A DNA stretch of 64,000 nucleotides, from positions 85,517,470 through 85,581,469 of the forward strand of contig OW121848.1 of the NCBI GenBank assembly GCA_933228895.1. Reading direction: 5' to 3'. How positions within the stretch are numbered: position 1 is the first letter of the stretch; the number at the start of each line of letters is the position of its first letter. The position numbers and the translations under genes were made by a program. The notes under the pieces are model-generated. The model did not search any database and was not told the origin of the DNA. It saw nothing but the letters and a program-made list of their open reading frames with translations. The DNA is from Platycnemis pennipes. Taxonomy: Eukaryota; Arthropoda; Insecta; Odonata; Platycnemididae. Shown piece after piece: positions 47,615 to 60,980 of the stretch.

Positions 47615-48880
47615 ATTAAATTATATTATATTATTATAACCTTAGCCCTTGGAGTACTATAAAACAACATATACTACTAAATTTCATCAGAGTGTGTTAC
47701 TTATGTGTCAGGGCTAAGCTAGTGAAACCGTTCTTAAATAATAACTCTACGCGGGAAATTCAGAATTTGTTTATTACCATGTTGAGTAGCCCACGAGCCA
47801 CGAGTAGCCCACCTGTCAAACCAGTTATGACTACAGGCCACTCATCTGGGGATGAAGTGGACCTGGCACGTTACTAATGCTCGCAGGGTTAGTTCTTGAA
47901 GGCTCTACCCTAAGTGTTCGTTCATGTCTCACTTAGGGCCACGAAATGGAGGACTCGATGAAGTCCACTAACTTTGAGTGTAACCCTCTGGGATCGTCGC
48001 GTGGACCACCCCCATGGCGTTAGGGCCGCAAGGGTAGAAGGGCTTTGCCTAGCGAACTCGAAGGACGCGTGCACACCCCATGCCTCGAACAATCACAAGA
48101 GACTAATAGATGGTCACTTAGCGCTCGCATCCCCCGAGAGGACCCTTGCGAACGTAAGGGGGCAGGCGACGATAGACAAACAGTTTTAAAGATGGAGGGC
48201 CCTCTCGAACGCACGCGTGGACATTTTTTCCGGCGCGCGTGCGTGAGCTTGCCCGTCCCCACCCGTCAATTATACCGCACGGACGTGATTGGCCAAGGGG
48301 AGGAGAGCCGTGGAACTAGCGGGCATCCCCGATGACTGCTCTCCCCTCTCCACCGTCCTCCCACCCCCCCTCTCCGCCTCCCCTTTCCCGCACTCTTACT
48401 CCATTAAAAAAAAAAAAACGAAAATAATAAAACCGTCTTCCCCCCCACAATTCGAGCCAGGCGTCATCCCCGGACGTCCCTTCCTTTTCCCCCTCTACCA
48501 ACGCTTTAAACCCCCTCATCTTGTGTAATGGGCGTCAATGAATAAGAATGATGGCATGCCGGAGCGAATTCGGCTGGTCATAATAGGTAAGGGGCGGAAA
48601 AGGTGGAGGGGCATATATTTTTTGAATAGCAAGTGAATGGGGGGTGACGAGAAGGTTTGCGGGGACAGTAGTGTCTGACTTGGGGAACCATCCTTTCCCT
48701 CCGAGTCTCCTTTCAACCCCCATAGGGGATCTCGCCGAAGTGGCGGAGTGGTAGTGCAGAAAAGGGGTGCGGGGCGTGGTGGCGGTGGTTGCCCCGGTTC
48801 GGTTTAATGCGCTTTTATGGGCACGTCGTCGGGAGGTCGGATGGTGGTCTAAAAAGGTGTCATGCTCCCGGAACGGAATC
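47615..48880. other. CpG-rich segment then C/T island
   Basis: At 47880-48330 the DNA is CpG-rich and of balanced composition (unlike the other islands), with an inverted CCAAT box GATTGGCCAA near 48287. From 48340 it becomes C/T-rich with a poly-A run at about 48406-48418. A 96-codon frame (48045-48335 plus) has no domain. A promoter, a first exon or an unrecognised repeat are all possible. Confidence 0.3.
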
Positions 48881-51800
48881 GGTCTGAGGCAGAGTTTGAC
48901 CGGAAATATTCAAGCCACCGTGATCATTTCCGACGAGTGTAACAGAAGTCAAGTAGAAAAATCCTCTTGCCAATGAATATGCATAATGCTCTGCTGGTTG
49001 CATAATACTACCTCTAGTACTCAGATATAATCTGGCCAATGTCCAATAAATGTTATTACTTATGTTAATTGCTATTCAAATGTGACTTAGAGATGATCAA
49101 GTAACTGAATTATGAAATTAGTCAACTTCCGTTTGAGTCCGAAGTCAATGTTTGAGGCAAACTTTACCTTCTGAGATTATGGAAAAATTAAAAAGGAAAT
49201 GAAAAAAGGTACAGCATATACGGAGGGCAAACCTTACGCATGCGATGTACTTACGTGCATAAAATCCGGTATAATAATTATGCCTTCACTACTACTGCTG
49301 TATTATCTAAACTCATACGGTCAAATTATTCATTCTAATTTTAAAATTGAGGTTAATGTACATGTTTGCTTCCTTTTCTCGCTAATGGCAAGGTACCTAA
49401 ATAAAAACTTGAGATGATTTCAGGGCTTTCTGCTATTCTTAGTTTTCGCTACTGCCTGAGACCCGATTTCTTGTGACACCCGTTCGTCGATCATTCTCCA
49501 GTTTTAGGAGACTGCACATTCTTATGTTTATCTGAATCTGGTCGAAATGCTACACACGTGATTGCATGAATATGTACGTACATGTATAGGTGTATTTACA
49601 TTACTGTATACAGATACCTTTACATTAAGAAAAACGTCTACCGCCAATGAGATAGATAAAGAAGTGGTGCTTCTATACTCCAAATATTCTGAACTCATAG
49701 GTTTGAACATTCTGACGAAATTCGGCAGCCGTAAAAAAGTTGCCAACGTAGTATGTGGAAATTAGTCAATTTTTACCAAAAACGTTGCGAACATTTGCTA
49801 TGAGTACCGCCTGATACATATTCCATATACATAAGCATTATGAAGATTAAAATTCAAGTCGTCTGCTTAATTTCTATACCCCATTTCATATTTTATTTAT
49901 TTTTTGAACCCCACAAACAGCATTAAGGCACATTGAGTTATATAAAATATAAATTATAAATTATAAAAAAGTTATAATAATAACAAAAATGATAAGAAAC
50001 AGAATATGAACAAGAGTAATAAAATTGAAAGACCTCCCAGTTCTTAGCAACGTTGCCATATTCACCGGAGCTTGCCGCCTCCTTGCTCGGAAGAAAACCG
50101 GAATTATGTTCTTTGAACTTAAATACTAACGTTAAACATCCAGTGACCTAGGCTGGAAAAAATATATTATGTGCTTTAATATCTCGTGCACGTTTCCTTG
50201 GTTTTTAAACGAATTCTTTTGGGCAAAAATTGAGATAAAAATTTTTATGCGAAGGAAAGTCATACTCCCATAAGGAAAATGCATTTCAGCGTGAAAAACC
50301 TTCATTTTCAAATCCATGTATCTTGGTTAAATGGTCGATGACATAGCAATATTTTTACACTACTCGATAGGGAAAACAATGAACTATAATATATGTTAAA
50401 ATGAGGGTAGGTTATCGGGCATGCCTAAAATGATGGTTCCTCCTTAACAGAATCTAGCAAAATTTTTCGATTACGAATTTCGAATTCTATGAAACCCGAT
50501 GACAGAAATCATAAATACAAAATAAATCCTAGAAAGTAATATCAGTCAGTTAAAAGGCGCGTACAAAATCAGTTTTAGTATATTTTAACCGCGTATTAAC
50601 ACTTATGTGGTGAATTTAGAAATCCTTTTGCTTCTGACAAAGTAGTAGGAAAACTTGTGGATGAATTAAATTAAAATCAGATTTTTATGGAAGAAAACAA
50701 CTCACACACAGGTATGTTCACCCGGTGGTAAGCATGATTCTAAAGGTTTTTTTCCGATCTGGCTGAATATTATGTTTTTCTTAAAATTTTATTTGTTCCG
50801 CACAATCATCCAGTCTCCAAGAAAGAATTTCAACTGCCTGAGCTTTTATTTGTTGTCACTCTAACAATAAGAAGTGCGACTTCTTTGCCATTCATTGAAA
50901 CCATCTGGCATGAAAGCGAAATGATATTGCCTGTGATGTAGATTTTTAAGAAAACTCTCTGGAATTCTCACTAATGGCGGCAATTACATAACATCAGCTT
51001 GAGGAAAAGCATAACGATGAGACGAAATGAATAATTAGTAATTTTGGAGTTTATATATGTCCCTATGCTTAAAATTATTACATTTTCAGCAAATATAATT
51101 TCAAAACTTCACAACCTACGAAAAAATGATTCCTATGATTGAAGTGGACCAAACCTTTCTAGTTACTTTATTACCTTCACTGAAAGGGGAAATTGTGTAT
51201 ATCGTTGCAAGAGCTTCAAAAAGAGGAGTAATTCATAAAAAAAAGACATTTGCCGCCTAGCTATAAACGAAAATTGAAAAATCAACTTCAAACATTCCTT
51301 TTGGGCAGTTCTATGGTGGGATTGGAGGTTAAAATCTTCAGTGAAATCGCAGTGGCATTGCGAGAGTGATGCCATTGAATGCTTAAATCTTCGGAAGTGG
51401 CTGTGCGTCGCTCTATTTATAAAACAGAAATTTTCATGTACATATTATAAATGTTAAACTGAAGTGTTAGCCCTTAAAGAGGATAAAATGAGGATGACAA
51501 CGTTCATGAGTGAGTGAGTGACGTGATGAAAATTCATGTCATTTCCTCTATAAACATTAGTTAAAATCATAATAATTCAGCTAATAAGGACCGGTTTTTT
51601 TAAAGACAATGTGGAAATATCTATGCACGAGAACTACTTAAAAGTTTACACTTCTTCGGTCAACTTCTCTAAACTGTTCAGCTGATAGGCCTCACGCGTA
51701 TGCTATTTGCACTATCACTTTATTTAATTTTATTTTACACTAAATTTTGAACGCATGTATCTAACTTTCTTAAATTTGTCACAATTTGATATTAGTAGTG

Positions 51801-52119
51801 TTGAGATCATAACTGCCTCCTCACGAAATTAACGCATTAATAATATTTATTATTGATAAGCGATGAAAATAAAAATACAAACTCTTTCGATTTGCTTGCA
51901 AGTAGTAAACACACCTATTCTAATTGAACTTTGCTTACATGAGGAATGTTAATGATATATGTTAATATCGTCGTAAATCCCAAAATCATTATAAGCTCTC
52001 TGCCTCCCGATAATGCCCTTTCACTAAGGACCAAACGCGTCCCTTTAATTATTCCCTGAATATCCCGATGCTGCTGCTTCTCTTCCGTGATCGGGTTCCC
52101 AACTGCCCATGACGACGAC
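48881..52119. other. AT-rich DNA
   Basis: No gene was recognised in 3.2 kb. AT-rich simple sequence occurs near 49940-49990. Frames at 49199, 49562, 50132 and 51163 are without motif. Confidence 0.55.
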
Positions 52120-52570
52120 AAGCCATCGAAGCTGACACCGTAAAGGCACTCAATCAGTATAATTCCTCTTAAAAAGCTTGCTTTGCGTCACGGCCGTTAA
52201 CAAGTTCGACACGTTTTAAATCTCCAGCTTAAAAACGGACGCCAGAGGTGCTTTTTCGTGAGCCCCGCCGTTTATTATTTATGTTTCGCAGGGAATTTAC
52301 GGTCGTCACTGCTCGGGGAAACGATAAACAAAACGGAAGAGGGCGAAATTCACAGCGTTTTTGCTACGTAAAAACAAATGCGCGCTCGCGAAAATCCGCG
52401 AGTGGACATTAGCCCAATCTCCCGGTTGTCATTGCCACCGGTGCGATCGAACGAATGTTTCTCCCCGCTGCCCTCTCTCTCTCTCTTTTCCCAATCGTTC
52501 CAAATCTATAATACAGAGCGCGAGGCCTTTCACGATTAAATTAATCCCTAATAAATATAAATTGAATGTT
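52120..52570. promoter_or_regulatory. Candidate conserved regulatory segment
   Basis: A balanced, CpG-containing segment carries CCGTTTATTATTTATG, ACGATAAACAAAAC (forkhead-like), CATTGCCACCGGTG (E-box-like) and ATTAAATTAATCCCTAATAAA (otd/bicoid- and homeodomain-like). It precedes the large C/T island. Function is inferred from texture and sites only. Confidence 0.25.
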
Positions 52571-53720
52571 TTCTGGGGATCCCCGCAGGGGAGGAAAAGT
52601 GGGGGCGTAGGAGAATAATGGGGAAGTAGGCTGAAGCTGCAGGCGCAAAATGCGGCCCGAGAAATGTTGGGTAGGGGTCCAGCACCCCCCGCCTCGTCAG
52701 GGATAAACACTGGCATAATCCCCACCCACCCGCCGTTGCCCCCTCAGTGGTGACATTTGCATCGCACCATTTCCCTCCCCAACACAAAACTTTTCCCCCC
52801 CTCGCCCCTCAACTGATCTCCCCCACCCCGCCACGCACGGGAAAACCCCAACCCCACACCCGACCCCTTCCTCTCCGTATACCCTGAACCACTCCCTTCC
52901 CCTGTGGCCCCAACCCACTCCATCCGGACCAAGTTCCACCCCCCCCGTTCTCGCGAAACCCTACCGATTGTCACCCTTCGTCGCCCCCCTTCCCCCACAA
53001 TCTCCCCATTTTCCCTTTCCCCAGCACCGCGGAAGGGTATCGCCACCTGTCCAAAGCTGCCTACGCAAACACTCGGCGCACTCGCCAAAGCTTCGGGTGA
53101 TTCAGCCAACGATGATGAGGGCCATGGCAACTGCTCTTTCTTTCGCACCCCCCTCCCCTTCCCAATCCAACCCAAACCCTCCCTAGCTTTTTGCATTCTT
53201 CCCCTTTCTTTTTCTCTCTCCTCCACCTCTCTTGCGATCTCTGCTCTGCCCCCTCCCTCCCCCCTCCCTCCCCGATCCCCCTGTCTTTGGCCCATCCGCC
53301 TCCGCTCTCCTCCGTCCCTCTGGAAAACACTTGAGTGGAGAGTCGTCGCCGAGTGCGGGATGTTGAATAGTCGAATGTTGTGGCAACTGGAGGGTGGAGA
53401 AGAGAGTGGGGTCACGGGAGGAGTCGGAGGAGACGTGCTGAAGGGGAGAGAGCGGTGGGGTGGTCCTCCTCCATGCAGGAGAGCCCCACCCACCCTCTCT
53501 CTCTCTTGGCAAAGCTCGCTCGTTTGCGCGTTTGGCTAAACCGTTTGCCGGGAACGAGCGTAATCCTTGATCATGGATGTTATCACTGCCGATGAATTTG
53601 GCGAGGCTTCGGAAGATTTTTTCGGGATTTCATTCTCCCGATAAAGCGGCTCGCGCCATTGATCCTTCCGTGCGCTTCTGATCGGCTTCGGCCGAGTGTC
53701 AAGATTTGTAACGAATGTAA
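52571..53720. other. Pyrimidine-to-purine island
   Basis: The plus strand is C/T-rich at about 52700-53330, then G/A-rich at 53380-53480. Frames of up to 249 codons (minus 52744-53493, plus 52904-53539) exist on opposite strands over the same DNA. They are Pro/Ser- or Arg/Glu/Gly-rich and are best explained by composition. Confidence 0.55.
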
Positions 53721-55147
53721 ATTTCAACTTTTGCGCAGGTTTTCTCCGATGGTAGTGCACGTTACGAATTTTTCATCGAACGTTTCACAAATTTCTGAAG
53801 TAGTGTGTTTGAAGCCATAGAGGAATACTTGCAAGACACTGAACTAGTTCAAGTTATGGCAACTTAGCCTTTAAAGTCATCTTAAGTCAAATTAAATGTC
53901 AAATAAAAAATATACTTGCGAGTGCCGGAAGCTAGTGCACTGCCTATATTGTATTTTTAAGTATGCATATTCTGGACCATCTTTTGATAAAAAAATTATA
54001 TGAGTCATGATTTTTACACAGTAGATTACATGAGTGGTAATTATAGACAGATTTAAACTAATTACATCGACATTGGGACTAATAAAACATCATCCTTATA
54101 ACTGAACTTTCCAATAAATCTTAAAAATATGGATAATGTCATCGATGAATGGAAAAGATAAGTATTACATTGAGGTTTTCTTTATTTAACTTTCCAAAAT
54201 AAACCAGACGTCAAGATGATTTTAAATTATTTCATTTATTCGAAGTCAATATCTTCTCAGCACTTGTGCTATATTTTATAATTTCCTCCTGAATATATAT
54301 TATTCCGCGTATTTGCGCTTCATTTTACATCAACCATCCCATATGCCAATGCAAAAGTCAGATGATTGAACGAAAGTTTCCGTTTTCCGTATCTAAAAGT
54401 TAATTCTCGAAGTGAACTTTTGATATTTTTTCAATGGATATGTCACCAGTTTTCTACTGTTACTCTTTTTGTTATTTATAATGAGAAAATGGTACCTATT
54501 ATGTAAGTTCAAATTACCATTTTAATATTATATCAATGAATGTCGTGAATAGGTAAATAGGAATGTATACCTTTGTTCGATCGCCAAAACGTGTCTACAT
54601 GGCGATATTCAGTGGTGAACAACATAATCGTTGTCCAATTTGACCGGAACTGTCGCGGACTTTGCCAAAAGAACTTAGGATGGACACGAGAATATTTGGG
54701 AGAAAAGGTCAGGGAAGGATGGGACCGATGTGGATAGGATTCTTTTTTTAACGTATGCAATTGACTTATGGAGGCAAATTTTATAGGGCAGGGAGAATGG
54801 AATCGTCCTTAGTCTTCTGACGAATATAGCTCAATTTACGATTTGTATTGGGACGGATCTTATAGCTGGTCATATTCATTTACACATTCTTGATTATTTC
54901 TATCACCGTAGAGCATAATATGCTTTGAGCATATGACCATAATATGCTACGTAATAAGCGGATAGGTATGTGTAATACAGATCGTATATTGTATACCTGA
55001 AGAAAAGTACTAATGTTGAGCGCACCCTGCCTAATGGGAGTTTTAAATACCTGAATTTGAAAAATGACTGAGTCATTAACATAAATTATATTCCTTCGCC
55101 AATATTAAGCGTTTAGTTGAGTGAGTTCAAATATTTATTTTCCCGGC
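53721..55147. other. AT-rich DNA
   Basis: I see no gene or repeat here. Confidence 0.5.
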
Positions 55148-55290
55148 CGATGAAGCTTTGGCGGTAACGTGCTGCTCTGGCGGCCCAAGGATCGTAGGTT
55201 CGTATTCCACATTGGGCACAGGTGTTGTGTTTGCCATTGGTCTTGGATTTTAGATTTACGATGAATTATAATCTTAGTCGTAGGATTAAC
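55148..55290 (+). mobile_element. tRNA-derived SINE copy
   Basis: An A-box-like GCGGTAACGTGCTG (55161-55174) and B box GGTTCGTATTCC (55197-55208) are followed by GGGCACAGGTGTTGTGTTTG and a TTAG-rich tail. It is the same family as the copies at 5.4, 5.7 and 37.4 kb. Confidence 0.7.
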
Positions 55291-56799
55291 TAAAATATAA
55301 TTCTATCATTGCATTTATTCAATGCTTATTGCATTAAAAGATTTTGAGCGATGGGAGCCCGCGCACTCCGTGTCCCTCTATTTTATCACTATTCTTTTTC
55401 AAAGCCAATTCCTGTTTCAATTAAGGCTAATACGGCATAATAATGATTAAAAACAATGTATATTTGGTACTTTTCTATCTTGTAGTATTATAAAAACTTT
55501 GAAGCTCAAAATCATCCTTCGGTAAAATCCTTGAATGACCTTTGAAAAGCATAATTTATCTTTGTATGAATAAATATTGAGATAATATTTTTGAAGAATT
55601 ATTCTGTTTTAAGAATCTGATGCTCTTATAATATTCTTTGATATAGCTTAGTTTAATATTGTGAATTCAAGTATAACATCGAGTATTCAAGTACTACATG
55701 ATGAGCATGCAATGTAAATGAGTTCCTTTCTCATTAGATTTCGGCTTGTTTCAGAGACTCACGCATGCTTTCATTAAAGGTGGTGCTGTGCTTACTCGTG
55801 CGTAGATTACCGAGAGGAATTTACATGGCGATGAGGTTAGAACCAGAGTTAACAGCCACAAAGTAACTAGTCGCTGTTTGGTGTCAAAGGTAGAGGATAA
55901 TTTGTATGTACCTCATTGGGCATTTCTTGCGCCATTGTCGCGAAAACTATTATATTAACGATTTAATCTCACATCTATTCATTCGCTTTTGCTAATGTAA
56001 TGTTTACCATGGGATAAGATTAGATGCAAGATACCCTGGTGATTAATTTTTATTTTGTCGCTGCTAATATTTGAAAAATATTCATATTCTGATACTTCCC
56101 TATTATTCATTTTGGTCTAAATACAAAGTTATGTTTTTAATTCCATTCTCTTTTATGGAGTATCAAAAAAACTGCCCAGGATAATTTTTCATCCTTGTTG
56201 TCCCTCAATAGAGGCTATGTCAGGCAATAAAATATGTCACAATATTAATTTTTAATGCTTACTTCGAGCATTGAGAAATATAACACGCAACATTCCTCTA
56301 GTCTAGATAATGAGCATGGTAGGCAATTGCTTTAATACTATGTTTTTGTCTTTCATTTTCATCTTTTTCCTTATTCCTTCCTTTGAAAGCAGATTATTTT
56401 TACTTGAATTATTCCAGCTTGGCTACTTTGTGAAATTTGTCATCAATTTTTTTCCTGTCCTCGCTTAAAAATGATATAAAAAGCGACTGATTTGCTATGA
56501 TGGGGACGAAGAGGATTGGTATCGTTAAATATGCCCTTCATTTCTTTGTTGGATTCATTATTTTTCACTATTTTAAATTTTGCGTGACATTTGGAAAAAA
56601 TGCATGGCTTGTCCATTTATTTCCTTTGTAAGCTGTTGAGCCCAATAAATAAATTCACCGCGTTCAATATCCAATTTTAGTTGATTTTCCATGTTTCTTT
56701 GAATCCCTTTTAATCCATTTATTATTTCATTTCTGGTGTGATTTTGGATCGTTTTCTTCACGATATATAATTATTAATTTAGTTTCTTTTTTGTACTTT
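55291..56799. other. AT-rich DNA
   Basis: No gene is supported. The minus frame 56573-56761 is Lys/Gln/Ile-rich and helical but too short and isolated to call. Confidence 0.5.
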
Positions 56800-57540
56800 C
56801 ATCAACCCCTGAAATCGCGTGACATGAGTAGCACGGTGCGAAGGAGGAGAAAATTGAATCGGGCGGTTGAAGGAAGGGAGGTGGATTCAAGCGGAGAGGT
56901 GTGGAGTCTGAATCTCCACTTTCCTCGAAGCATAAGCCCTCGTATCCTCCACAACTTCCATGTATGTTCGATGGGGGGCAGAATGAAAGGAAGAGAGGTA
57001 GAGAGACCAGTTCCTTTGTTCCTCCCCCTTTCTCCCTACTTCAGAAGGCGGAATCATCCGAACATCGCCGAAGGAGGAGCAAACCGTAGAAGGAGAGGGA
57101 GGAGTCGGAGGGTTGCGAGAGGTGGGGGAGGGGGGAGACAGTGGTGGTGGAGGGGATGGAAAGAGGTGGGGATGAGGCCGGGGGAGCGGAGGGAAAATCC
57201 AATTTGCTCCCGATACAATGGTCGTCAAATTGGGAGAGCCTCCTCCTCCTACTTGCACTTGTTTTCCTCCTCGTTCGTCTCCCACCCCTGTCACTCCTCC
57301 TACCCTTCAGGGTCCCTTCGCTCCTCTTTCCATCCCCTCACTCCCCCACCCCAATCTCTCCCGCCACTCGCAAATTCTTTTTCTCCTTCGACTTTCTGTT
57401 CTATCCCTTTCCTTGCATTCTCTGCTCCTTTCGGTATATCTTCCCCGTCTCCCTTGCGCCGATAAACAATCCTACATCCCTTCTGCTTCGACTATTTTCC
57501 CCACGAATCCTCGTCCCTAACCCTTCCTTTTGACTCTTAT
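56800..57540. other. Purine-to-pyrimidine island
   Basis: The plus strand is G/A-rich at 56840-57190 and switches to C/T-rich at 57240-57540. Overlapping frames are low-complexity. Confidence 0.55.
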
Positions 57541-58479
57541 TTTCTCCCATTTCACTGATATATCTTTTAATTTACTTCTCTTTATGCTCATTGGTAAAAT
57601 GTTTAAGGCATTGATGGGTAATGGTTGCTTCAGGGAGCCTACAAATAATATCAGCTCGAGGTTCCCACTTGAAGGGCGTCGTGTATCGAAGAAAGGAATG
57701 GGAACGCGGGAGTGGCCACTGATCAAGAGTTATGCTATTAATAAAGTACAGTTTACAGTGGAACGGGTGGCAAGTTAAATCCATTATTGTATCTCAATTC
57801 ATGGTTAAATTCGGTGCTTAATGACTCGCATTACAGGCTCGTCTTATAACACTGCATCATCTACCAATAAAAAAAGCGTTTACACTATCGGAGATAGCGT
57901 TTCAAAGTTGAAGAATTTCCATTAAATATGGATATACATTCAATACTCGTGCATAAATATTTCGGACAAGTCATCGTGAGCGGAAGCTATTAATAAATCC
58001 CGACTTTTTCCTCCTCAAAACAAATTATACGGCAGGTCCCAGATGTCGAATGACGTGTTTATGATCTTTTTGTTCCAGGCTCAAATATTGGCTTCAGAAT
58101 GAAGACCATGCGTTGACAACTTTCTTTCAAGCGGTACGTAGAGCCTAAGAGTTTTTACTCTCGTAGACACTATAGTCAAAGCTCAAAAATTATAAAGCTA
58201 GTTTTCTCCTTTCATTATCCATAGTATTATCTCAGGATACCCTAAGTGGATTTTACACCCATCCCTCCATAGCCAGTTCTACTTCAATAAAAAACTACTT
58301 CGATTAAATACTTGAAAATTTTACATAAATTAACCGCGGATACAGCTATATGACTATCATTTGGAAGACAATCAATCAAATCTTCTATTTTGTATTACAT
58401 GCAAACTTCAGATCCTGAATATTCTTCAATGAGCCAAATGTCACTCCTTTGATCTGACCACCAGAAATATCCTAATAGC
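57541..58479. other. AT-rich spacer
   Basis: I see nothing supported here. Confidence 0.5.
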
Positions 58480-58860
58480 TAAAAAGCTGAATGGAATTAT
58501 TATTTATTCATAGATTATGAATCATGTGGCTGGTTTTCAACCCTTCAGTTATTCTATCAACTTCGTTCATCCATTTGTTGAATCCAGTGTTGACATCCTC
58601 CGTCACATTTTTTAGAAATTCATCTTTGGCCATCGTCTCGATTCCTTCCACTTGAAATAAAATGTCGCAACTCATATTCAGAATCCCTCTTCTTTGAAGA
58701 GGGATTCATCTTTATCGTTCATAGATCTCTTTTCAGACGATTCCTTTAACTGTGCGATAGGTTTGTCAACTTTTTTCGTTTCTCACTCCGGCGTATGTTT
58801 GTTCCTCTTTACCCTCGTCAGTCTTGTTGTCTTCAACTATACTTAGTGATTGAAATGAAA
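58480..58860 (-). pseudogene. Possible retroelement ORF relic
   Basis: Minus-strand reading, with one or two frame changes, gives DNKTDEGKEEQTYAGVRNEK, DKPIAQLKESSEKRSMNDKD, ESLFKEEGF and then GIETMAKDEFLKNVTEDVNT with GFNKWMNEVDRITEGLK. It is a polar, helical, repeat-free peptide, unlike chance translation of AT-rich DNA. I do not recognise the family. An ORF1/gag-like protein of a retrotransposon or a decayed host exon are possible. Confidence 0.2.
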
Positions 58861-60279
58861 CTAATATTATAATATAATAAGTCATACGCTGCCATGGTTC
58901 TGCACCTACGCATTTTTGAGTATGATGGACTTACAGAAAAGCGTGGTCAAAATAAAGATGTTGCTGAAAAGACTGCCTACGTTTATCTTCGGCGAGAATT
59001 CCGTCGCGGATGTGATGCAATGGTGGGGTAGATCGTGTGAAAGCATGAAAATGGATCGCCGAAGAGAAGGCGATGAAGAGGCTAGATGGAGGATGAGGCA
59101 CAAGGGGAAGAAAGAGTAAGCAAGGCGGGAAGAGGCGAGGGGGATGAGAGAGGGGTGGCGTTCTCTAGGACCGGGTGGAGACTGGACTGCTGAAGGGGAA
59201 TCCTAATTGAGATCGCTCGGCGACATAGAGGGAGGAGAATGGACGGGGTCTGCGTGATTACGAATCAAGGCCCACGGGGAATATAGTGGGTGCTAAAGAG
59301 CGTCTTCGCCCGAGACATCGTCATGTGGAAAAAGTGGCTGATTCCACCGCCCTGACCTGAAACATTTTATCCAGCCGTAGAGCGTTAAGGAAATTAGGGT
59401 GATGCTTTGAAATGTGTCATAGTAATTGAAAATCATTTTACCCACCATGTGGAGGCAGTTAGGAAAAGCGTTATACTCGGCAGAAGTGTGCTTGCTATCA
59501 CTCTTACTCAATGTTTTATGTGATAAATTAACATAATCGCTACCTCGTTCAGTTAGTAGTTACTCAGTTTTAATTTCAATTGCTTCGATAGTTGGTATTT
59601 TCCAGCGTTTTAAGTCAAGAAAAATATGTAGCCGAAAGACAAATCCTATTAATGTCGGTGTTTAATCTCTAGACGCTTGAGCAATCCAACGAAACCGGAA
59701 GGCTCTGGTCGAGGCGCATACATATTTAGCATAACGCTCAAGTTAGGTAAGCTAATCCTTCAACATGTTGATCTCTACATTTCAGGAAGATATTTACGCA
59801 AATTTTGTATACTTTGTTTGAATCGGGGTGTATCCGCATAGTGATTAAAAACATAATTCACTCAAGTGAAATTATCACGACTTCATTCCCCAAAATCGTC
59901 TAATTTTTATGAATGATACATCCATTCAAATTTAATGACTGTAAAATATTTTATTGAGGGCATATACTGTATATACTATACCTTTTACGTGCATAGTGAG
60001 GTTTCGGCGAAGCTATCGATTTTACTTCAATTGTTTAGTATGCAAAATTGTGCGAAGGTTGCAATTCAATATGGTGTAATTGTACTCCTCGAATGCTATT
60101 AAATCAATTTGAACCCAATGCAAGTATTTTCGACGGAGGTTCTCTCCAAGACTCTGTGAGGTTTGAAAACACTAGCCCCATTCAACTACGCTCTATGGCG
60201 TAAGTTTGATGAGAGCTTGGAGAATCGCTTTAGTAATCGCGGACTTCTGCGATTTGGCAGACCAAACGTCCTGAATCGC
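58861..60279. other. Mixed non-coding DNA
   Basis: The DNA is purine-rich at about 59030-59290 and AT-rich elsewhere. The frames 58916-59119 and 59293-59511 have no domain. Confidence 0.5.
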
Positions 60280-60980
60280 CCCAATCGTGCACGACTGAAG
60301 TGACGCGAACTCAAAAAACTAACTTCGGAACAAGTCAGCCGCTGCCGTCCTCTTCTCGCAATGGGAGAAAAAAGTTGGGCAGGTCCCTGCCTAATACAAA
60401 ATTGGACGGTCGTCAGATCGGGGAGGAGGAAGGGAAGGAGAGCGGGCAAGGGATTCGGGGGTCGGTCTTTTTGCCTCTTTTCAGTCGTCCTCGGCTGTTG
60501 GCAAGTCCAAATGACGCCGGAAGGAGTTGGGAATCGAGTTAGCGAGGGATTTATGGGCGGAAGAGTTAGTTACTTCGAACGGAGGAGTAAGTTCTTGGAG
60601 GGAGTCGGGAGGGGGGAAGTAGCTCGGAAGAGGAGACAAGAAGGCGGGAAGGTGGGCGGCGTCGAAGGGAGAGACGGGGGAGATCGAAGGAGGAAAGGTG
60701 AATGGGCGGTGGCTCTGGGGAAGGCGAAGGATTAAGCAAGGGCGGGAGGTAATGCGGGAGGAAGGAGGAGGGGGACGAGAGGAATTGGAAGGAGAGGGGT
60801 TTTGTTGGCCGGGCTTCCGGAGGTGATGAGTTTGCCCCAGAGTCTGGGTAGGGGAGACGAGGATGTAGAAAGAAGGTAAAGGAGAGAGTGACGACACTTG
60901 AGACACACACACACAGGGGATCACGGAGTGGAGGCAGAACGTAATCAGGTCGAGTTTACGTTTCCAAAGCGAATTGATCA
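60280..60980. other. Purine-rich island
   Basis: The plus strand is G/A-rich throughout with an AC run near 60903-60914. Frames on both strands are compositional. Confidence 0.55.

Noticed and set aside
52744..53493. Longest minus-strand frame near 53 kb (249 codons), and the 211-codon plus frame over it
   Set aside because: Both are low-complexity products of one strand-biased island, overlap on opposite strands and have no domain.
53536..53760. Minus frame containing KDQWREPL, considered as the missing exex block LDQWLRAST
   Set aside because: Only DQW is shared. The following residues do not match the family, and there is no donor site in the right place.
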